A stretch of 27,657 nt of DNA from Chara braunii (Eukaryota; Streptophyta; Charophyceae; Charales; Characeae): contig BFEA01000018.1 of NCBI GenBank assembly GCA_003427395.1, positions 2,429,377 to 2,457,033 on the forward strand, given 5' to 3'. Both the position numbers and the translations under genes were made by a program. This document shows, one piece after another, positions 1 through 10,980 of the stretch. How positions within the stretch are numbered: the first letter of the stretch is position 1; the number at the start of each line of letters is the position of its first letter. The notes beneath the pieces are model-generated. The model ran no database searches. It had not been told where the DNA came from and saw nothing but the letters and a program-made list of their open reading frames with translations.

Positions 1-279
1 TTCTTTGCTGCAGCTTGTCATCCAAGTACCGTGTTACGCCTTGACCTTAGCCTTGCCATTTTGCTTGCCTTGTCTTACCGCTGGTTGGTTTGGTTTTTTA
101 TTTTCTTTTTTCATTCCCTGGCTTTTGAAAGCTGGGCATTATAAGCTTTCTTTTCTATAGGCATCCCTGGCTGCGGGCTCTTTCCCGGTGTTGTTTATGA
201 GCACACTCTCCGACGCAACATGCTGAGACGCGGTCGCAGAAGCCACGCAATACAAATATAAAACACACACACACATGTA
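1..279. other. Non-coding start of window
   Basis: No gene is recognised. The first 13 bases resemble a 3' splice site (pyrimidine-rich, ending CAG), so an exon could start near base 14, but the following frame is not convincing. A short CA microsatellite lies at about 262-275. Confidence 0.4.
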
Positions 280-452
280 CAGACACCGATGCGCCCGTAT
301 ATGTGTTTCACATGCACATGTTGGTTGGTAAGAAGATGTGCAACAAAATGCTCCAGAAACTGGACATTGACCAAAAGGTTCAGTTAAGAAAAGCTGCAGC
401 TGATCACCTCAGGATGGACAGCTATTTGAGAAAAGAGGAATTCTTTGCGTAG
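280..452 (+). CDS. Possible terminal coding exon of an unrecognised host gene
   Basis: An open frame too short for ordinary ORF calling ends in TAG at 450-452. From the ATG at 318 it encodes 44 residues rich in K, L, R, D and E with a coding-like texture; the middle reads KMLQKLDIDQKVQLRKAAAD, which would form an amphipathic helix. The frame stays open upstream to about 280, where an AG follows a CA-rich stretch and could be a splice acceptor. No domain is recognised and no partner exon is identified, so this may be the 3' end of a gene or a chance frame. Seen: the open frame and its composition. Inferred: that it is an exon. Confidence 0.3.
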
Positions 453-1299
453 AACCCATTTCGTAGACTCATTCAGAAAGCTTTACCAGCCAGCAAGGCA
501 TGTTAGGACTGGTGTGTCTGACATGGGGAAGCCATTCTTCGTTGTTCACATTACATTTTTCACCTCCTTCCAAGTCCTTCCCCTCCTTATCTATTTTTCA
601 ATGAAACTATCCAGTTCACAATTTCGAACTCAGTTAAAAAATGAAAGGAAAACAAAAAGAATGTTCACGAAGTGTAACATCAGAAACAAGACCAATATAG
701 TAAGGAAGACCAATTCTACTACGCAACTCTCTCCTAACGAAGGTTGAGCGTTCCGTGAGCACCCACTCACTCATGAGCATATAGCGGCGTCTGTTAGGTT
801 TCCCACCCTTTTTTTTAACAAAAAGCAGCAGTTTTATTATTATATAAAATCAACGAGGCCGGGAATCCCTCAACATCTCAACCCGGGTGGTGCTGGGGCC
901 GTTACCCAGTTTTGGCTTGATCTGGAAACCGGGTCCAACGTCCCATCATCTGCCAGTTGTACCAACAAATTCAAACTAGACGAAGAAAGGAAATTGGAAA
1001 TAGAGGAGCAAATAAACAAGCACAACCGGATCACGTAGCAGTTATTCTCCCTATACCCTATCTCTCGTGATCTTCCAACCTCAATTGTGCCCTGTAAGCC
1101 CTATCTCAGGAAGTCTTAAACCCTGAACCCTGGCTACCCGCTTGTCATGCTCTGTCCAGATTAACACTTGCTTCTTGTGAGCAAATCGATGCCCACGGAT
1201 CTGTCGCTTCCCTGTGGTGTCCTCCTTGTCGGGTCCCTGCAATCCTCCACCAGACGAGCCTTGGTGTGTTACCTTCGATGCAGCCCAGCTTCCCGTTCC
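453..1299. other. Intergenic or LINE 3' UTR-like stretch, no gene seen
   Basis: The short open frames here have no recognisable protein character. An eight-base T run at 809-816 could be the remnant poly(A) tail of the minus-strand LINE fragment that follows, which would make roughly 817-1299 its 3' UTR. That reading rests on position only. Confidence 0.3.
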
Positions 1300-2060
1300 C
1301 CAGGCGCTCTCTTTTGAATTTGTCGATAATTGCCTGCCGCTAGGTTGGATCGTTTTTTTATGAGCTTTGCTGCTTTGTGCCATTCAGCTTGGTACTCGGC
1401 CTGCAGAAGGTGAAGAAGGGTCTCCCAAGCTTCAGGTATCGGTGTGGTCTAGGAAGAAATGGTCTCTTTACATCTCCTCCATATCACCCAGAGTGTGAGA
1501 GGGCCCCCATGCTTCAGGTATAGGGGTGGTCTGGCAGGAAATGGTCTCTTTACATCTTTTCTTCCATATCGCCCAGAGTGTGAGAGGACGAAGTCCTCGA
1601 AACAGGGTCCTTTGCCAAGTTACAGGCAGGGTTGGTTCCTGCAATCCGGTGAGTCGTGTGATGTGGTTCCCTGGCAGGAGGCATATCATTTACGGAGGCC
1701 CTCAGTGTTTCTGTTCTATCCCATAGTTGTGTTGCGTTTGGACTGGTGAGCAAGCAATGGGGTAGGTCCTCCTGGTTCCTTCCTCACAGAGTGCACACAG
1801 GTCATCCAGCTGTTGTCTGGCTGCTTCAGACCCTCATCTGCTTAGCTATTTGTTGACCGGCAATGTGTGATAATAGATGATGAGCCATTGCATACTCTTC
1901 TTCTGATGCGGGTGTTTCTGATTGCCAGGGGGGCCTGCCCTGCCATGATATCTGTGTTCGGGCCCCTACCGGTAGCCCTCCTGGTACGTGATTCTCCCAC
2001 CTTGTGGATAGCGTGTCACTTATGTTGACTGCACGCCTTCTTCACCTGTAGCCGAACCGT
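1300..2060 (-). pseudogene. Decayed LINE ORF2 C-terminus (RT zinc-binding region)
   Basis: Read on the minus strand, three blocks match the C-terminal region of the LINE at 21071-22168. They are a QWL...LPVN block at about 1850-1900, a CALC cysteine pair at about 1795-1805, and the LTLWAIWKKRCKETI block at about 1550-1600, equivalent to ATLWTIWKERCGRTI in the other copy. A tryptophan- and histidine-containing tail (EAWETLL... EWHKAAKL) follows near 1370-1440. In plant LINEs this region is the zinc-binding module downstream of reverse transcriptase. It is broken by frameshifts and by stops explicable as TGG to TAG and CGA to TGA. An internal 82-bp tandem duplication repeats the LWAIW block. 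The fragment is dead and 5' truncated. Confidence 0.6.
1429..1588 (-). repeat. Two-copy 82-bp tandem duplication inside the LINE fragment
   Basis: The unit starting GCTTCAGGTAT at 1429 recurs at 1511 and continues through a shared GTGTGAGAG end. The copies differ by scattered substitutions and a few inserted bases. Each encodes the LTLW-x-IW...CKETIS segment on the minus strand, so the duplication arose in the LINE or after its insertion. Confidence 0.85.
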
Positions 2061-2969
2061 GTTGTGTAGTCGAGGATGCTGGTTCTGAGCTCTGTCCTCG
2101 TTTGCTCAGAGGTTGTTTCCAAGACCACTTTGCTGGATCGACTTCCAGCTCTTGCAATTAAAATGCACGACTATATATCCTGTACTCTTCATCCTCCGGC
2201 ACCCTCACTTTGCTCAGAGGAAAAGCTTTCCCATCACAGAATTTTCCTCTTCATGCATCTGGGCAGTAGGCAGTGCCCAACAATCGCAAAAAACACTGGC
2301 ACATGGATAACCTCCTTCAGCCATCCACCCTTTCCAGTTCTGCCGTCTTCCCAAAGCAGCAAGCCGATGCACGACGGGCAACAACACAACACGTGTTGAA
2401 GATCACAACCCGAAGCCAAACTGGAAACGGAATAGGGAACACAACCCGAACCTGGGTCGGAAATGAAAACAGAAGCAGAATGGGAACCAGAGAGTTGCGA
2501 TCAAGCTTTTACCGCCACCTTTCTTGCCCTATTGCAATGAACTCAGTCAGGAGAGAAGCTCGTAAATGTCAAAGTACAGAATGTCTCAGCACAATCTCAA
2601 TGTCCCCAAATAATCGTATACATCATCAAGTAGCCTGATGTCTTGTCACCAGAGAAGAAGAAGATGGGGGAGAGATGAGACTGAGAGGGTGGAAGAGAAA
2701 GTCAACATCAGCGTAGCAGATAGAATCCCCTCCGTTCCCCTCTTCGACTTCGGCCATCTCCCCTCGCCACATCAGCGAACAGTCTCCTCTGACACAATCT
2801 GACACAGAGCCGATCTCATGTAGCGCTTGTCAGCACAGATACCTCGTGAAGACAATCAGCAGCGCGCAATGTCGACACATCATCAAACATGTAAGCTTCC
2901 CTTCAATCAACCAATCTCACAGTCCTGATCCTTCTCCTTCTCGCCAGTCCCGGATCAATGCTGCAGGCT

Positions 2970-3051
2970 GCGGACAGTATGGCCAATGCCACATCAGCAT
3001 AGTCTCAGTAGCAGACAGTAAGGCCAGCGCCATGTCAGCATAGTCTCTGAT
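2970..3051. repeat. Two-copy 41-bp tandem repeat
   Basis: GCGGACAGTATGGCCAATGC at 2970 is repeated in diverged form at 3011 (GCAGACAGTAAGGCCAGCGC). Both copies contain a CAGCATAGTCTC segment. No function is suggested. Confidence 0.8.
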
Positions 3052-3125
3052 CCAGCTGCCGCCCAAGATAGAGATGGCGCCAACGTCAAGTAAACGTGGT
3101 GCAGTCTCGCGTCGTCATCCAATGT

Positions 3126-3190
3126 CAAGCCAGCGCAGAGCCAGCGACAAGCCAGCGCAGTGCCAGCGTAGAGCTAGCGTACAGCCAGCG
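3126..3190. repeat. 11-bp minisatellite, six units
   Basis: Six successive units end in GCCAGCG or GCTAGCG (starts at 3126, 3136, 3147, 3158, 3169 and 3180). The last seven bases are conserved and the first four vary. Confidence 0.85.
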
Positions 3191-4740
3191 TTGAGCAGCA
3201 AGTGCAAGACTGAATGTCGGTCAGCAGGGGCTGGGTCAACATATAGTGTTGACTCAGCTTGACCAGCCTCTGGTCTCGTGGATACAGCAGCCCAGATTGA
3301 CCCGCAGTGGACAGCGTGGATTCCTACAGTTGCAGATTCCCACTTGGACTGAATCCTTGGCAGATACCTGCAAACAACCAAACGTGTGTGTCTGGTCTGT
3401 GGCCTGGCCTGGGACTGTGCGGAATTTGACTCGTGAGCCTGAATTTCCGAGCTGTTGTTGACCTTTGACTTTCCACGGTCAACTGTCGCATGCAGGGCCT
3501 CTGAGACCCCCGTTTAGGCCGTGCTTCAGGTACCCAGAGCAGCAGGCCTCATATCAGGCAGTTTCTTATGACTTGGGCGTGGCCTTTGGCCCCTGTCACG
3601 ACCCTTAGACCCAAGTGTCGACGTGTGGCTCAAGAATATTGCATATTTTACGCTGAGTTATTGCACTATTTTCTTTCTTACCAATCATATTATCATAATC
3701 TATTGATTAACTCAGAGCAGACAGGCCCTTGTCACTCTTTCCCTCCCTCCCTCCCTTCCGTTCTTGTCCATCTATTAGAGTGTGTATCCTCATCTCCAGA
3801 CCCGTTGATCGTTATTGTCAACCCCACTGATCGTTATCTTCAAGGCTGTGGAGACATGCCAAAAGAAACATACTTTTGCAGAAGCGCGTCCAAACGGACG
3901 GTGCGTCAGTTCTGGAAGTTACGCTGCGCCCGTCAATCAGTGAGGAAAAAAGGCGCCCAGCTGTCAATACGTCTTTCGAGCTCGCATTATTCCACCTTTG
4001 TTGCCCTATTCGTTTGTAGATGAGGCACAAAAATCAAGATGTTTGAAACCGAAGCAAACTTGATCCAGCTCCGCATCAGAGGACATGACCTGCTGCTTTA
4101 GAGTGCTGTCCTCCCATGATCCTGCTCACAGGAGAAGAGGACAGAGGCAGGAGCCACCAATTGATGTGCATCTCTAGACAGAGCCTACAGTGATAGCCTC
4201 CCCTGTTCGTATTCGCAAAAGGAGGAGACAAAGACCTGAGTCACTGATTGCCAAGGAGTGCATTTAACTGCATTAGCTGAATGAATGGTAGTTCGCATGC
4301 CGTAATAGAAAAGCTTAGATCTGCAATGCCAGTGCAGCATGAACATGAACCCGTCTCAGAAAGGCACTCGATAAAATTTCGCATCAAGTCTTGCACTCTT
4401 CACGGGCATTCTGGCATCTTCGCGACAGATTGCCTGATACTGTCTGCTCTAAGTTTTGTATCGTGGAGACGCATATTCACATTCGATTCGCATTCACTCC
4501 GACTCGATTTGTACAGAGGCCCTTTTCATCCCGCACCAGGGGTTCGGGGTCAGGGTACTGCTCCCCGCACAGAGCAGAGTTGAGGATCAACCCAGAAAAA
4601 AAAACAGGAGACATGCCCAGCTTCCGCAAAAGAAAAAGAAAAGCAAAACTGGACTCGAGGTAGGTAGATAGGCAGGTAGTGGGAGATATAATGAGATTAG
4701 AATATACGGCAGTTTTTTTAACTTTTTTCAACAAAAAAAA

Positions 4741-5000
4741 AACCCTGCCCCTGACTTATGGAAGCTCCGCACCTCCAAGATTAACCACACACCACACATA
4801 CAAGTTCATACAACACAACAACTACGAAAACAAAAGGCAGGCAACAAGGCTCCTCTTGGCCCATCCCACAGCATGGATTGAATGAACCCTGACTGTACAC
4901 CTGATTTGTGAAAGCTCCACAGTTTCGGTACTAACCAAACACCACGTGTGGCAACAACCGAGACTACAACAACAATCACATAATCAACAACAATTAGATA
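4741..5000. repeat. Diverged two-copy repeat of about 144 bp
   Basis: AACCCTG is followed by a GGAAGCTCC or GAAAGCTCC block, an ACTAACC or ATTAACC block and an ACAAC...CTAC block. The series starts at 4741 and again, more degenerate, at 4885. It looks like an old tandem duplication. Confidence 0.5.
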
Positions 5001-6130
5001 AGCAACAATAAAACATTGCAAGTGTCCACTTTGCTGGCTTGGCTGGCTACATGCTCCCCTGTGTCACTTTCACCATCAAGTGAGTGAACCTGCTAAGTTC
5101 CTCCAGTGTATCTAATTTACGAAGAAAAAAACAATTATGGCATTATGCCATTACTGGCCAATTAGGCTTGGGTATATTAACTTTGCTTGCCAAGAATGCT
5201 CAGTATCAGATTGGTGATATTTTATCTGAAGAAAAAAAAATGCAAGGAAAATGAGAGATAGCGAGATGACAGAATCCAGATAGCACAATCACATTGAAGG
5301 CAAGAAAGTCCCCCAGTGTCCAGAAAGCAGCATTGCACCAATATTACACCGATGGAGAATCGAAACACTGAAACCGAATGTCAATGAGAGCTTACTCTCG
5401 TCCCCGCCAACATACGTATCCAGGCCCTCTCTCCCTACTTGGCGCTCGGCGCCCAGGCTACTTCCTGCCTACGAATTGACCATGCAACTGTTGACGTCAG
5501 CAGCCACCGAAGTACTTGAAGATGTTGATCAATGCAGACCATCACCAATACCAGGTATGCGCCCTCACATCATCATCCTCATCTCTCCCACTCTCTCCCT
5601 GTCCTTGTCTTCCTCCCACGTCTTCTCCCTCGTGCACGAAGACCACCACCACCTCCACGGACTGTCCAAGCCAAGCCCTGACTATGTAGGGCTGGCTATG
5701 GCGCTGCCCTCAGCAGCGCCCTGCCTTCTTCCAGCGCCCGCGCGCACTGCCTGGCAACTAGCGCTAGCGCACAGCGCACAGCCCACGAGCGCACGCTCAA
5801 GCAGCGCTGCCGCATGCACTGTCGACTGAGCCCACCAGTGGTGAGCTCTTTCCTTTATGGAAAGTGCTCGCCCAGTTTGCTGTCTGGCTGGGCCTGGTGT
5901 GTTTCCAGTAGCTTCTGTGCCCTGGGACCGAATTGGTTAGGCCAGCCCAACCACCCAGGAGTAAACGTGAGGTTCTCCCTGCGTCGCCTGTGATGCTGGA
6001 AGAGCCTAGAAGGCTCACAAATTATTTCTGATTCTCACGAGTATGGAGGATGTAACCAACTGGCGCATGGCAACTGTCTGGCGCCCACCAAACTTGGCCA
6101 AAATTGATGACCTCAGGCCATATTGAAATT

Positions 6131-6400
6131 CAGGGGCCCGCCTTCACTTAGGGCGGGCTCATGCTTGCTGAAAGGGCCCTACAGGGGCATGCCGAGGAGC
6201 TAACTCGTAACAAGGCCTCGTCGAAGATCCATGCCCACATGGGGGCAACAGGCTCTGCTTGGGCCCCTCAGCCTGGTCGCATAGCCATATAAATAGGCAT
6301 TGGCACATATTTGCAGGCCCGCCTTCACTTAAGGCGGGCACGGCACTTTCAGACACTGCCGAGGGACTAAATCCTCGCAAAAAAAAAGAATCAGACTTTT
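6131..6400. repeat. Diverged direct repeat, each copy with a GC-rich hairpin
   Basis: GCCCGCC, a nine-base loop, then GGCGGGC form perfect 7-bp hairpins at 6136-6158 and 6317-6339, 181 bases apart. Downstream of each, GCCGAGGAGCTAACTCG and GCCGAGGGACTAAATCC also align, so a unit of about 180 bp is duplicated rather than the hairpin alone. The role is unknown. Confidence 0.7.
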
Positions 6401-6739
6401 TTCTAGAGAACATTTAATAGCTTACACCGTTTCAAGGATTCTTCTCTATAATGGTTGGGTTCTCGTTATATACCGGAGCAATGCAATGCATTTCGCATTG
6501 ATGACGAAGGCAAGTGAAGTCGCTGATTGCACGTGACGAACTGCCACCCATTTCGCACGACTGGCAAACCACTTGTGTGAATGTTCTATACACTTCGAAG
6601 GGGGTCAATCACCAGCCCCTAACAATCACCAGTCACTACCAATAGTTTTGTCATGAACATGCACTGCGACCCCGTCACTTCCATGCCCGTGACAACAGAG
6701 CGACTCTCCGATTACATTGGAACCCTACCTTCTTCCCCC

Positions 6740-6800
6740 GAATACAACGCACGGTCATTATAGCTGTATTTAGACTGAAAGATGCACCAAATACAGCTAT
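6740..6800. repeat. Left arm, loop and part of right arm of a 31-bp perfect inverted repeat
   Basis: The arm at 6740-6770 is the exact reverse complement of the sequence made by joining 6790-6800 to 17249-17268. Before the chromovirus inserted, this was an 81-base foldback: two identical 31-bp arms around a 19-base loop (6771-6789). It may be a MITE-like foldback or a small hairpin RNA locus. Confidence 0.85.
6796..6800. repeat. Target-site duplication, left copy (GCTAT)
   Basis: Five bases directly outside the left LTR are identical to 17244-17248 outside the right LTR, as expected for Ty3/gypsy integration. Confidence 0.9.
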
Positions 6801-7878
6801 TGTTATGAACTTGGTTGTCTGACGATTTTTACCGCCACTCACACACAGACAATCTCATACACGCCCATACATGCATAAGAGAAGGGGGAGAGGAGACAGA
6901 GTCCACACTGCACACAGATCAGAGTAGGCAGCGGAATACAGCTATGCACAGGTGGGGAGAAGACACACAATGTTTCTCCCTCTCTGACATGCTCCCAACA
7001 ACCCAATCACAAGTAGAACTGGCAAGGATAACAATTGAAATGACACTGATGATGAGCCAACTCAAACAATTATCGTAACAGAGTTTGTTCCAGTATCTCG
7101 CCACTCTCAGAACTCACACCCCACTCTCTATCCTACACCCAGTTAGTAGCGCCACATCAGAATGGCCTCCCAGAGGCCAGCGCCAACCACCCTGATGAAG
7201 AACAGGTCCTGCGATGAAGTCTTCAGTGTCGATGGACAACTCTAACGAAGGAACAGGCAGCTATGGCTGCCACCACCCACGAGTACATGGTGTAGAGCCT
7301 CAATACAGCCGGGCCACACACAGATACCCCCAGGGGTAGATGCGTTGAGGATGCCCCAGCTATGGCAGACTCAGCCTGGACCGGCTATGGCTGCTGTCAA
7401 CGGCGAGTCTCAGGATGCCGCCTGCAGACAGATACCGCCACCAACTTGCTTGGCTTCTCCAACGCTGCTTCGCGAGAAATGAACTGCCAAAAGTCCTGAA
7501 CCGATGGGCCTAACCTATCTATAGACTACCTAGACCTAGACCGGACTGACTGACCGACCGGTACCATTGCTGTTTCGGCCTCTCGGCCTCTACCGGATCC
7601 GGCTATAGGCTATAGGACCGTCTAGCAGCATAGGCCGCTTAGGGCCTGTCTGTCCTAGGGGTAGCCCGGGCCTGCTACAGGCAGTTAGGGTAGCTGTAGG
7701 AATTCGGGTTAGTGCTGGGCCTATATTTTCCCAGATTTGCAGATATGTCCCTCACGAATTTCCCTACAGGCAGGTCTCTCGGTTAGCCCTCAACCAAACA
7801 AAATTGCGAATCTAACCCTACCGGTTAGTATACAGCCTCGCAGTCAATCTCGGCAGTCGAAATCAGCAAGTCATTGCA
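6801..7878 (-). repeat. 3' LTR of the chromovirus (1078 bp)
   Basis: In element orientation it begins TGCAATGA and ends TCATAACA, with TG...CA termini. It matches the copy at 16166-17243 except at 7793, 7808 and 7835. GAAAATATAG on the minus strand at 7721-7730 is a possible TATA element of U3. The matching position in the 5' LTR (17086-17095) would be the promoter of the element. Both are weak calls. Confidence 0.95.
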
Positions 7879-7895
7879 GGCTTACCCTCCCCGGG
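7879..7895 (-). promoter_or_regulatory. Polypurine tract (plus-strand primer) of the chromovirus
   Basis: On the minus strand the bases before the 3' LTR read GGGGAGGG (7885-7892) followed by TAAGCC up to the LTR. A purine tract here is where plus-strand DNA synthesis is primed. The six-base separation from the LTR is slightly unusual, so the exact extent is uncertain. Confidence 0.45.
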
Positions 7896-7911
7896 AGCGA
7901 GGACCTCCGAG

Positions 7912-9578
7912 CTAGGGATGCAGGCGAGGTGAACGGCGAGGAAGGTTGCCCTTCTGAGCCGCTTCATATCGCAGAACAATGGACTTTGCTGTCTTGAGAA
8001 GTTCCCTTCTGTAGAACCATCTGCTCTCAGAAGGAGGCTGGAATGCGAACCTCACAAGATACTGCCGATTGGGGCCTGTGCCCCACTCATCCTCAATCCG
8101 GTCAATGTCATATCCCTTACCAGGGATTGGCGGACCAAACTGAGGGGGCCGGTCTGGGAATGCATCAGCTGGAGTGAAAGGCAGCAGCTTAGATGCATGG
8201 AAGATCGGATAGGTGCGTAGATGCAGCGGGACGTCGATGACATACAACGGACCGAAGGGATCAACGCCCATTGTATCTAGGACCTGCCATGGACCCAGGT
8301 AACGTGGCAACAGCTTGGGGGAGATATCCTCCTCCCTCGACAGCTCAGAACTGGCTACCCAGACATGATCACCAGTGCGGATGGGGGAAGGCCGCCTATG
8401 GCGATTGGCTTGTTCAATCATAGCCTTTTGGGCTTTGAACAAGTTCGTGCGGGCTCTTTCCACATCTAAACGATATCGTCTGGCGAACTCTGCTGTGCCT
8501 GGTGTCAGATCAGGCTTGGCCTTGTGGATGATATCATCGAGAGGTTGTCGTGGTTCACGTCCCCAGTGTAACCGGTAGGGACTGAACCCTGTCGAGGAGT
8601 GGACAAACATATTATACATGAGTTGTGCTCTCGCTAAGTGAAGATCCCAGTCCTGTTAATCTGGAGAGATGACAGGACGCAGCAGCTGGAACAAGACTTG
8701 GTTCATCACTTCAGCCAAACCATTGGCTTCAGGATGGTGACCAGAAGTCATGTCCAGTCGTGAGTGCAGATAGTCCTTGCAGTAGGACTGCCACTTATCG
8801 CTGCAAAATTTGGGGTCTCGATCACTGACAATAGAAGTGGGCAGTCCATGGTGTGTCACCCACCTCTCAGAGAAGGTTGCTCTCACAGCCGACACCCTAG
8901 CTACCTCTGGCAAGGGGATGAACTCTGCGTATTTGGAGAACCTGTCACACATACCATAACCTGACGCATGCCACGAGGGGTGGTCTTGCCTAAATCTGTG
9001 AAATCTATCGACACAGATTCAGCAGGGCCATCCGGTATGGGTAAGGGTTTGAGCAGTCCCAAAGGAGGTCTACTCTGGACCTTATTCCTTTGGCAGAGCT
9101 CACAGGTGTCCATGTAACGCAGCATATCACTCCGCATCTCCTTCCAGAAGAAGCGCTGCGACAGGGCTGCATAAGACTTTAGGAACCCGAAATGTCCACG
9201 GGCATCATGACACTCTGACATCAGCAGTGTCCTGAGCCGCTGGTCCTGGGGAATGCACAAGCGTTTTTCACCTCTGCTGTAAGTATATAGCAGGTCTGAA
9301 CTCAGAGCATAGTCTGGTTCTGAGTTAGGATCTGCTTGCAGATTCCTGACAATGGGTCCGAAAGTCTCGTCCTGAGGCAGTATACGAGCAATGGTCTGAC
9401 GGGTCTCCTCTCCAAAGGAGTGAGTAGAGGAGATCAGCGCAAAAGAGTCAGGCCTACGAGAGAGGGCATCTGCTACCTTGTTGTAGCAGCCCTTCTTGTG
9501 TTTCAGTTCAAAGTCAAACATGTCTATGAACTGAATATACCTTGTCAGTTTGTCATTTAACTCTCCCTGGGACTTCAT
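7912..9578 (-). pseudogene. Pol C-terminal part: end of RNase H, integrase, GPY/F module and chromodomain
   Basis: Integrase joins the retrotransposon cDNA to host DNA. The upper segment (8901-9578) carries the HHCC zinc region: H124 and H129 in CHDARGH, C159 and C162 in CELC. It also has the first core Asp in SIDFTDL. The middle segment (8656-8952) carries the second Asp in VSDRDPKF and the Glu in NGLAE, about 36 residues apart where the family usually has 35. The lower segment (7912-8619) has a GPY/F-type block (RYLGPW...GPLYVIDVP) and ends in a chromodomain at residues 170-220 (YDIDRIEDEW...QYLVRF...WFYRREL). The frame is broken by a single-base shift near 8945-8955 and an in-frame TAA at 8656-8658. 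It ends in TAG at 7912-7914, 33 bases before the LTR. Function in this copy is lost unless the breaks are sequencing errors. Confidence 0.9.
7960..8112 (-). other. C-terminal chromodomain of the integrase
   Basis: About 50 residues follow the chromodomain pattern: an initial Y-x-[IV]-[DE]-x-I strand, QYLV-[KR]-x, an acidic/P-S-E stretch, W, and a terminal helix LLKTAKSIVLRYE. Chromodomains of chromoviruses are thought to direct integration to particular chromatin. The KWKG position of canonical domains reads RFAF here, so the second cage residue is Phe rather than Trp. Confidence 0.75.
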
Positions 9579-10846
9579 TCACTGCAAGGTGGAGTGATCT
9601 GAAAAGATCTTGAAGTGCCTGCCCAGGAGAAAGTGCTTCCAGTGTTTCAGGGCACAGACAAGAGCATAGAGCTCTTTCTCGTAGGTAGAGTCCTGGAGCT
9701 TTTGGGGTTTTATCTTCTTACTCATGAACTCTACTGGCCGTAGACCATTCCCATCGTCCTGCTGAAGAACTGCCCCAATGCCATACTGACTGGCGTCAGT
9801 GGTCAGGATGAATGGCAGAGTGGTGTCAGGTAACTTCAGTACAGGCGCACGAGTCAAGGCCTTCTTGAGTCGTGTGAAGGCCAACTGACAGTGGAGGGAC
9901 CAAAGAAAGGGAGTGTCCTTCTTTGTTAGGTTAGTCAGGGGTGCAGCCACTGCAGAAAAGTTCCTGACAAACTTTTTGTAGTAGGAGGCTAAACCCATGA
10001 AGGACCTGACATCCCTCACTGTCTGAGGCTGAGGCCACTCCTGAATAGCAACAATCTTGGCTGCTTCAGGAGCCAGACCATCTCCAGAGATTACATGACC
10101 CAGATAGATGACAGAGGGAACTCCAAAGGAGGACTTCTCTCTGTTGATCTTGTACTGGATGTCACGTAACGACTGAAGGACAAGAGCCAAGTGCTCCGCA
10201 TGTTCCCTGGCGGTTTTGCTGAATACCAGGATATCATCCAGGTAGACAACCATAAACTTGTCCAGGTAAGGCCTGAAGATGCGGTGCATCTCTGTCTGGA
10301 AGGTGCCTGGGGCATTGCAAAGTCCAAATGGCATGACCAAAACTCGTACGTCCCATACCTGGTCTTGAAGGCTGTTTTGTAGACATCCTCTTCTACCATC
10401 TCAATCTGGTGGTAACCAGACTTGAGGTCGACTTTGCTGAACACTGTGCAGCCCTGCACCATGTCCAGGAGGTCATCGATCCTAGGAAGTGGCTCAGTAC
10501 TCTTCCCAGTGATCTTATTGAGACCCCTGTAATCAATGCACATCCTGAACTCGCCGTTCCCTTTGGGTACAAAGAGAACAGGTGCACCAAATTCAGACGT
10601 GCTGGGTCGGATCCAGCCCTTGCTGGTCAGGGTCTCAAGCTGCTTTCTAAGCTCCTCAAGCTCAGCAGGGGACATCCTGTAGATGCGGCCCTTGGGAGGG
10701 ACCGCTCCAGGCAGCAGCTCGATGTGATGCTTGGTTGGCCGGTTGGGTAACCCAAAGGGCTCCTGCATGAGATCAGCAAACTGATCTACCACCTGCTGTA
10801 TCTGAGAAGGACAGGAGACAGGAGGAGCATCTGCTTGCTTGACCAA
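9579..10846 (-). pseudogene. Pol central part: reverse transcriptase and RNase H
   Basis: The segment at 10091-10846 has the fingers/palm motifs GWIRPSTSEFGAPVLFVPK, RMCIDYRGLNKIT and FSKVDLKSGYHQIEM. The segment at 9579-10340 continues with MPFGLCNAPGTFQ, the catalytic VVYLDDILVFS (YLDD at 10233-10244) and RNase H with catalytic D182 in TDASQYG, E223 in KELYAL and D248 in SDHSTLQ. All key residues are present. A one-base deletion near 10335-10345, between YEF and VMPFG, shifts the frame. A TGA at 9579-9581 replaces the conserved Trp after SDHSTLQ. The domain then continues in the same frame below 9579. Confidence 0.93.
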
Positions 10847-10849
10847 GCA

Positions 10850-10980
10850 ATAAACAGACGCTCATGGTGGTACTGGCGTGAGAGAGCGTGAAACTCATTC
10901 GCTCTCAGGCAGTAGCAGGAAGTCTTAGGGTGGTGATCAACAACAATCATGCATGGCTGATACACACCCTAGCTCAACTC
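10850..10980 (-). pseudogene. Protease-RT linker read in a shifted frame
   Basis: The protease and RT frames are in the same phase, but the stretch between them is closed in that phase and open in the neighbouring one. There it reads with a coding-like texture (VYQPCMIVVDHHPK...ANEFHALSRQ). The simplest reading is two compensating single-base indels, near 10975 and near 10855. Confidence 0.5.

Larger units (their letters stand above)
2061..6130. other. Non-coding region, no supported gene
   Basis: Open frames of up to 151 codons occur, but none shows domain-like composition, a conserved motif or a convincing exon structure. The stretch holds the short tandem repeats listed separately, A/T homopolymer runs, and an AGCGC-rich segment at about 5700-5820. 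Confidence 0.45.

Noticed and set aside
3126-3190. Possible CRISPR-like array
   Set aside because: The units are 11 bp and contiguous, with no unique spacers of constant length; it is a minisatellite.
3568-4023. 151-codon plus-strand frame
   Set aside because: Composition is irregular, no motif is recognisable, and it lies in repeat-rich non-coding DNA.
5700-5820. AGCGC-rich segment as a CpG-island promoter
   Set aside because: It is a short low-complexity stretch with no adjacent gene or start signal.
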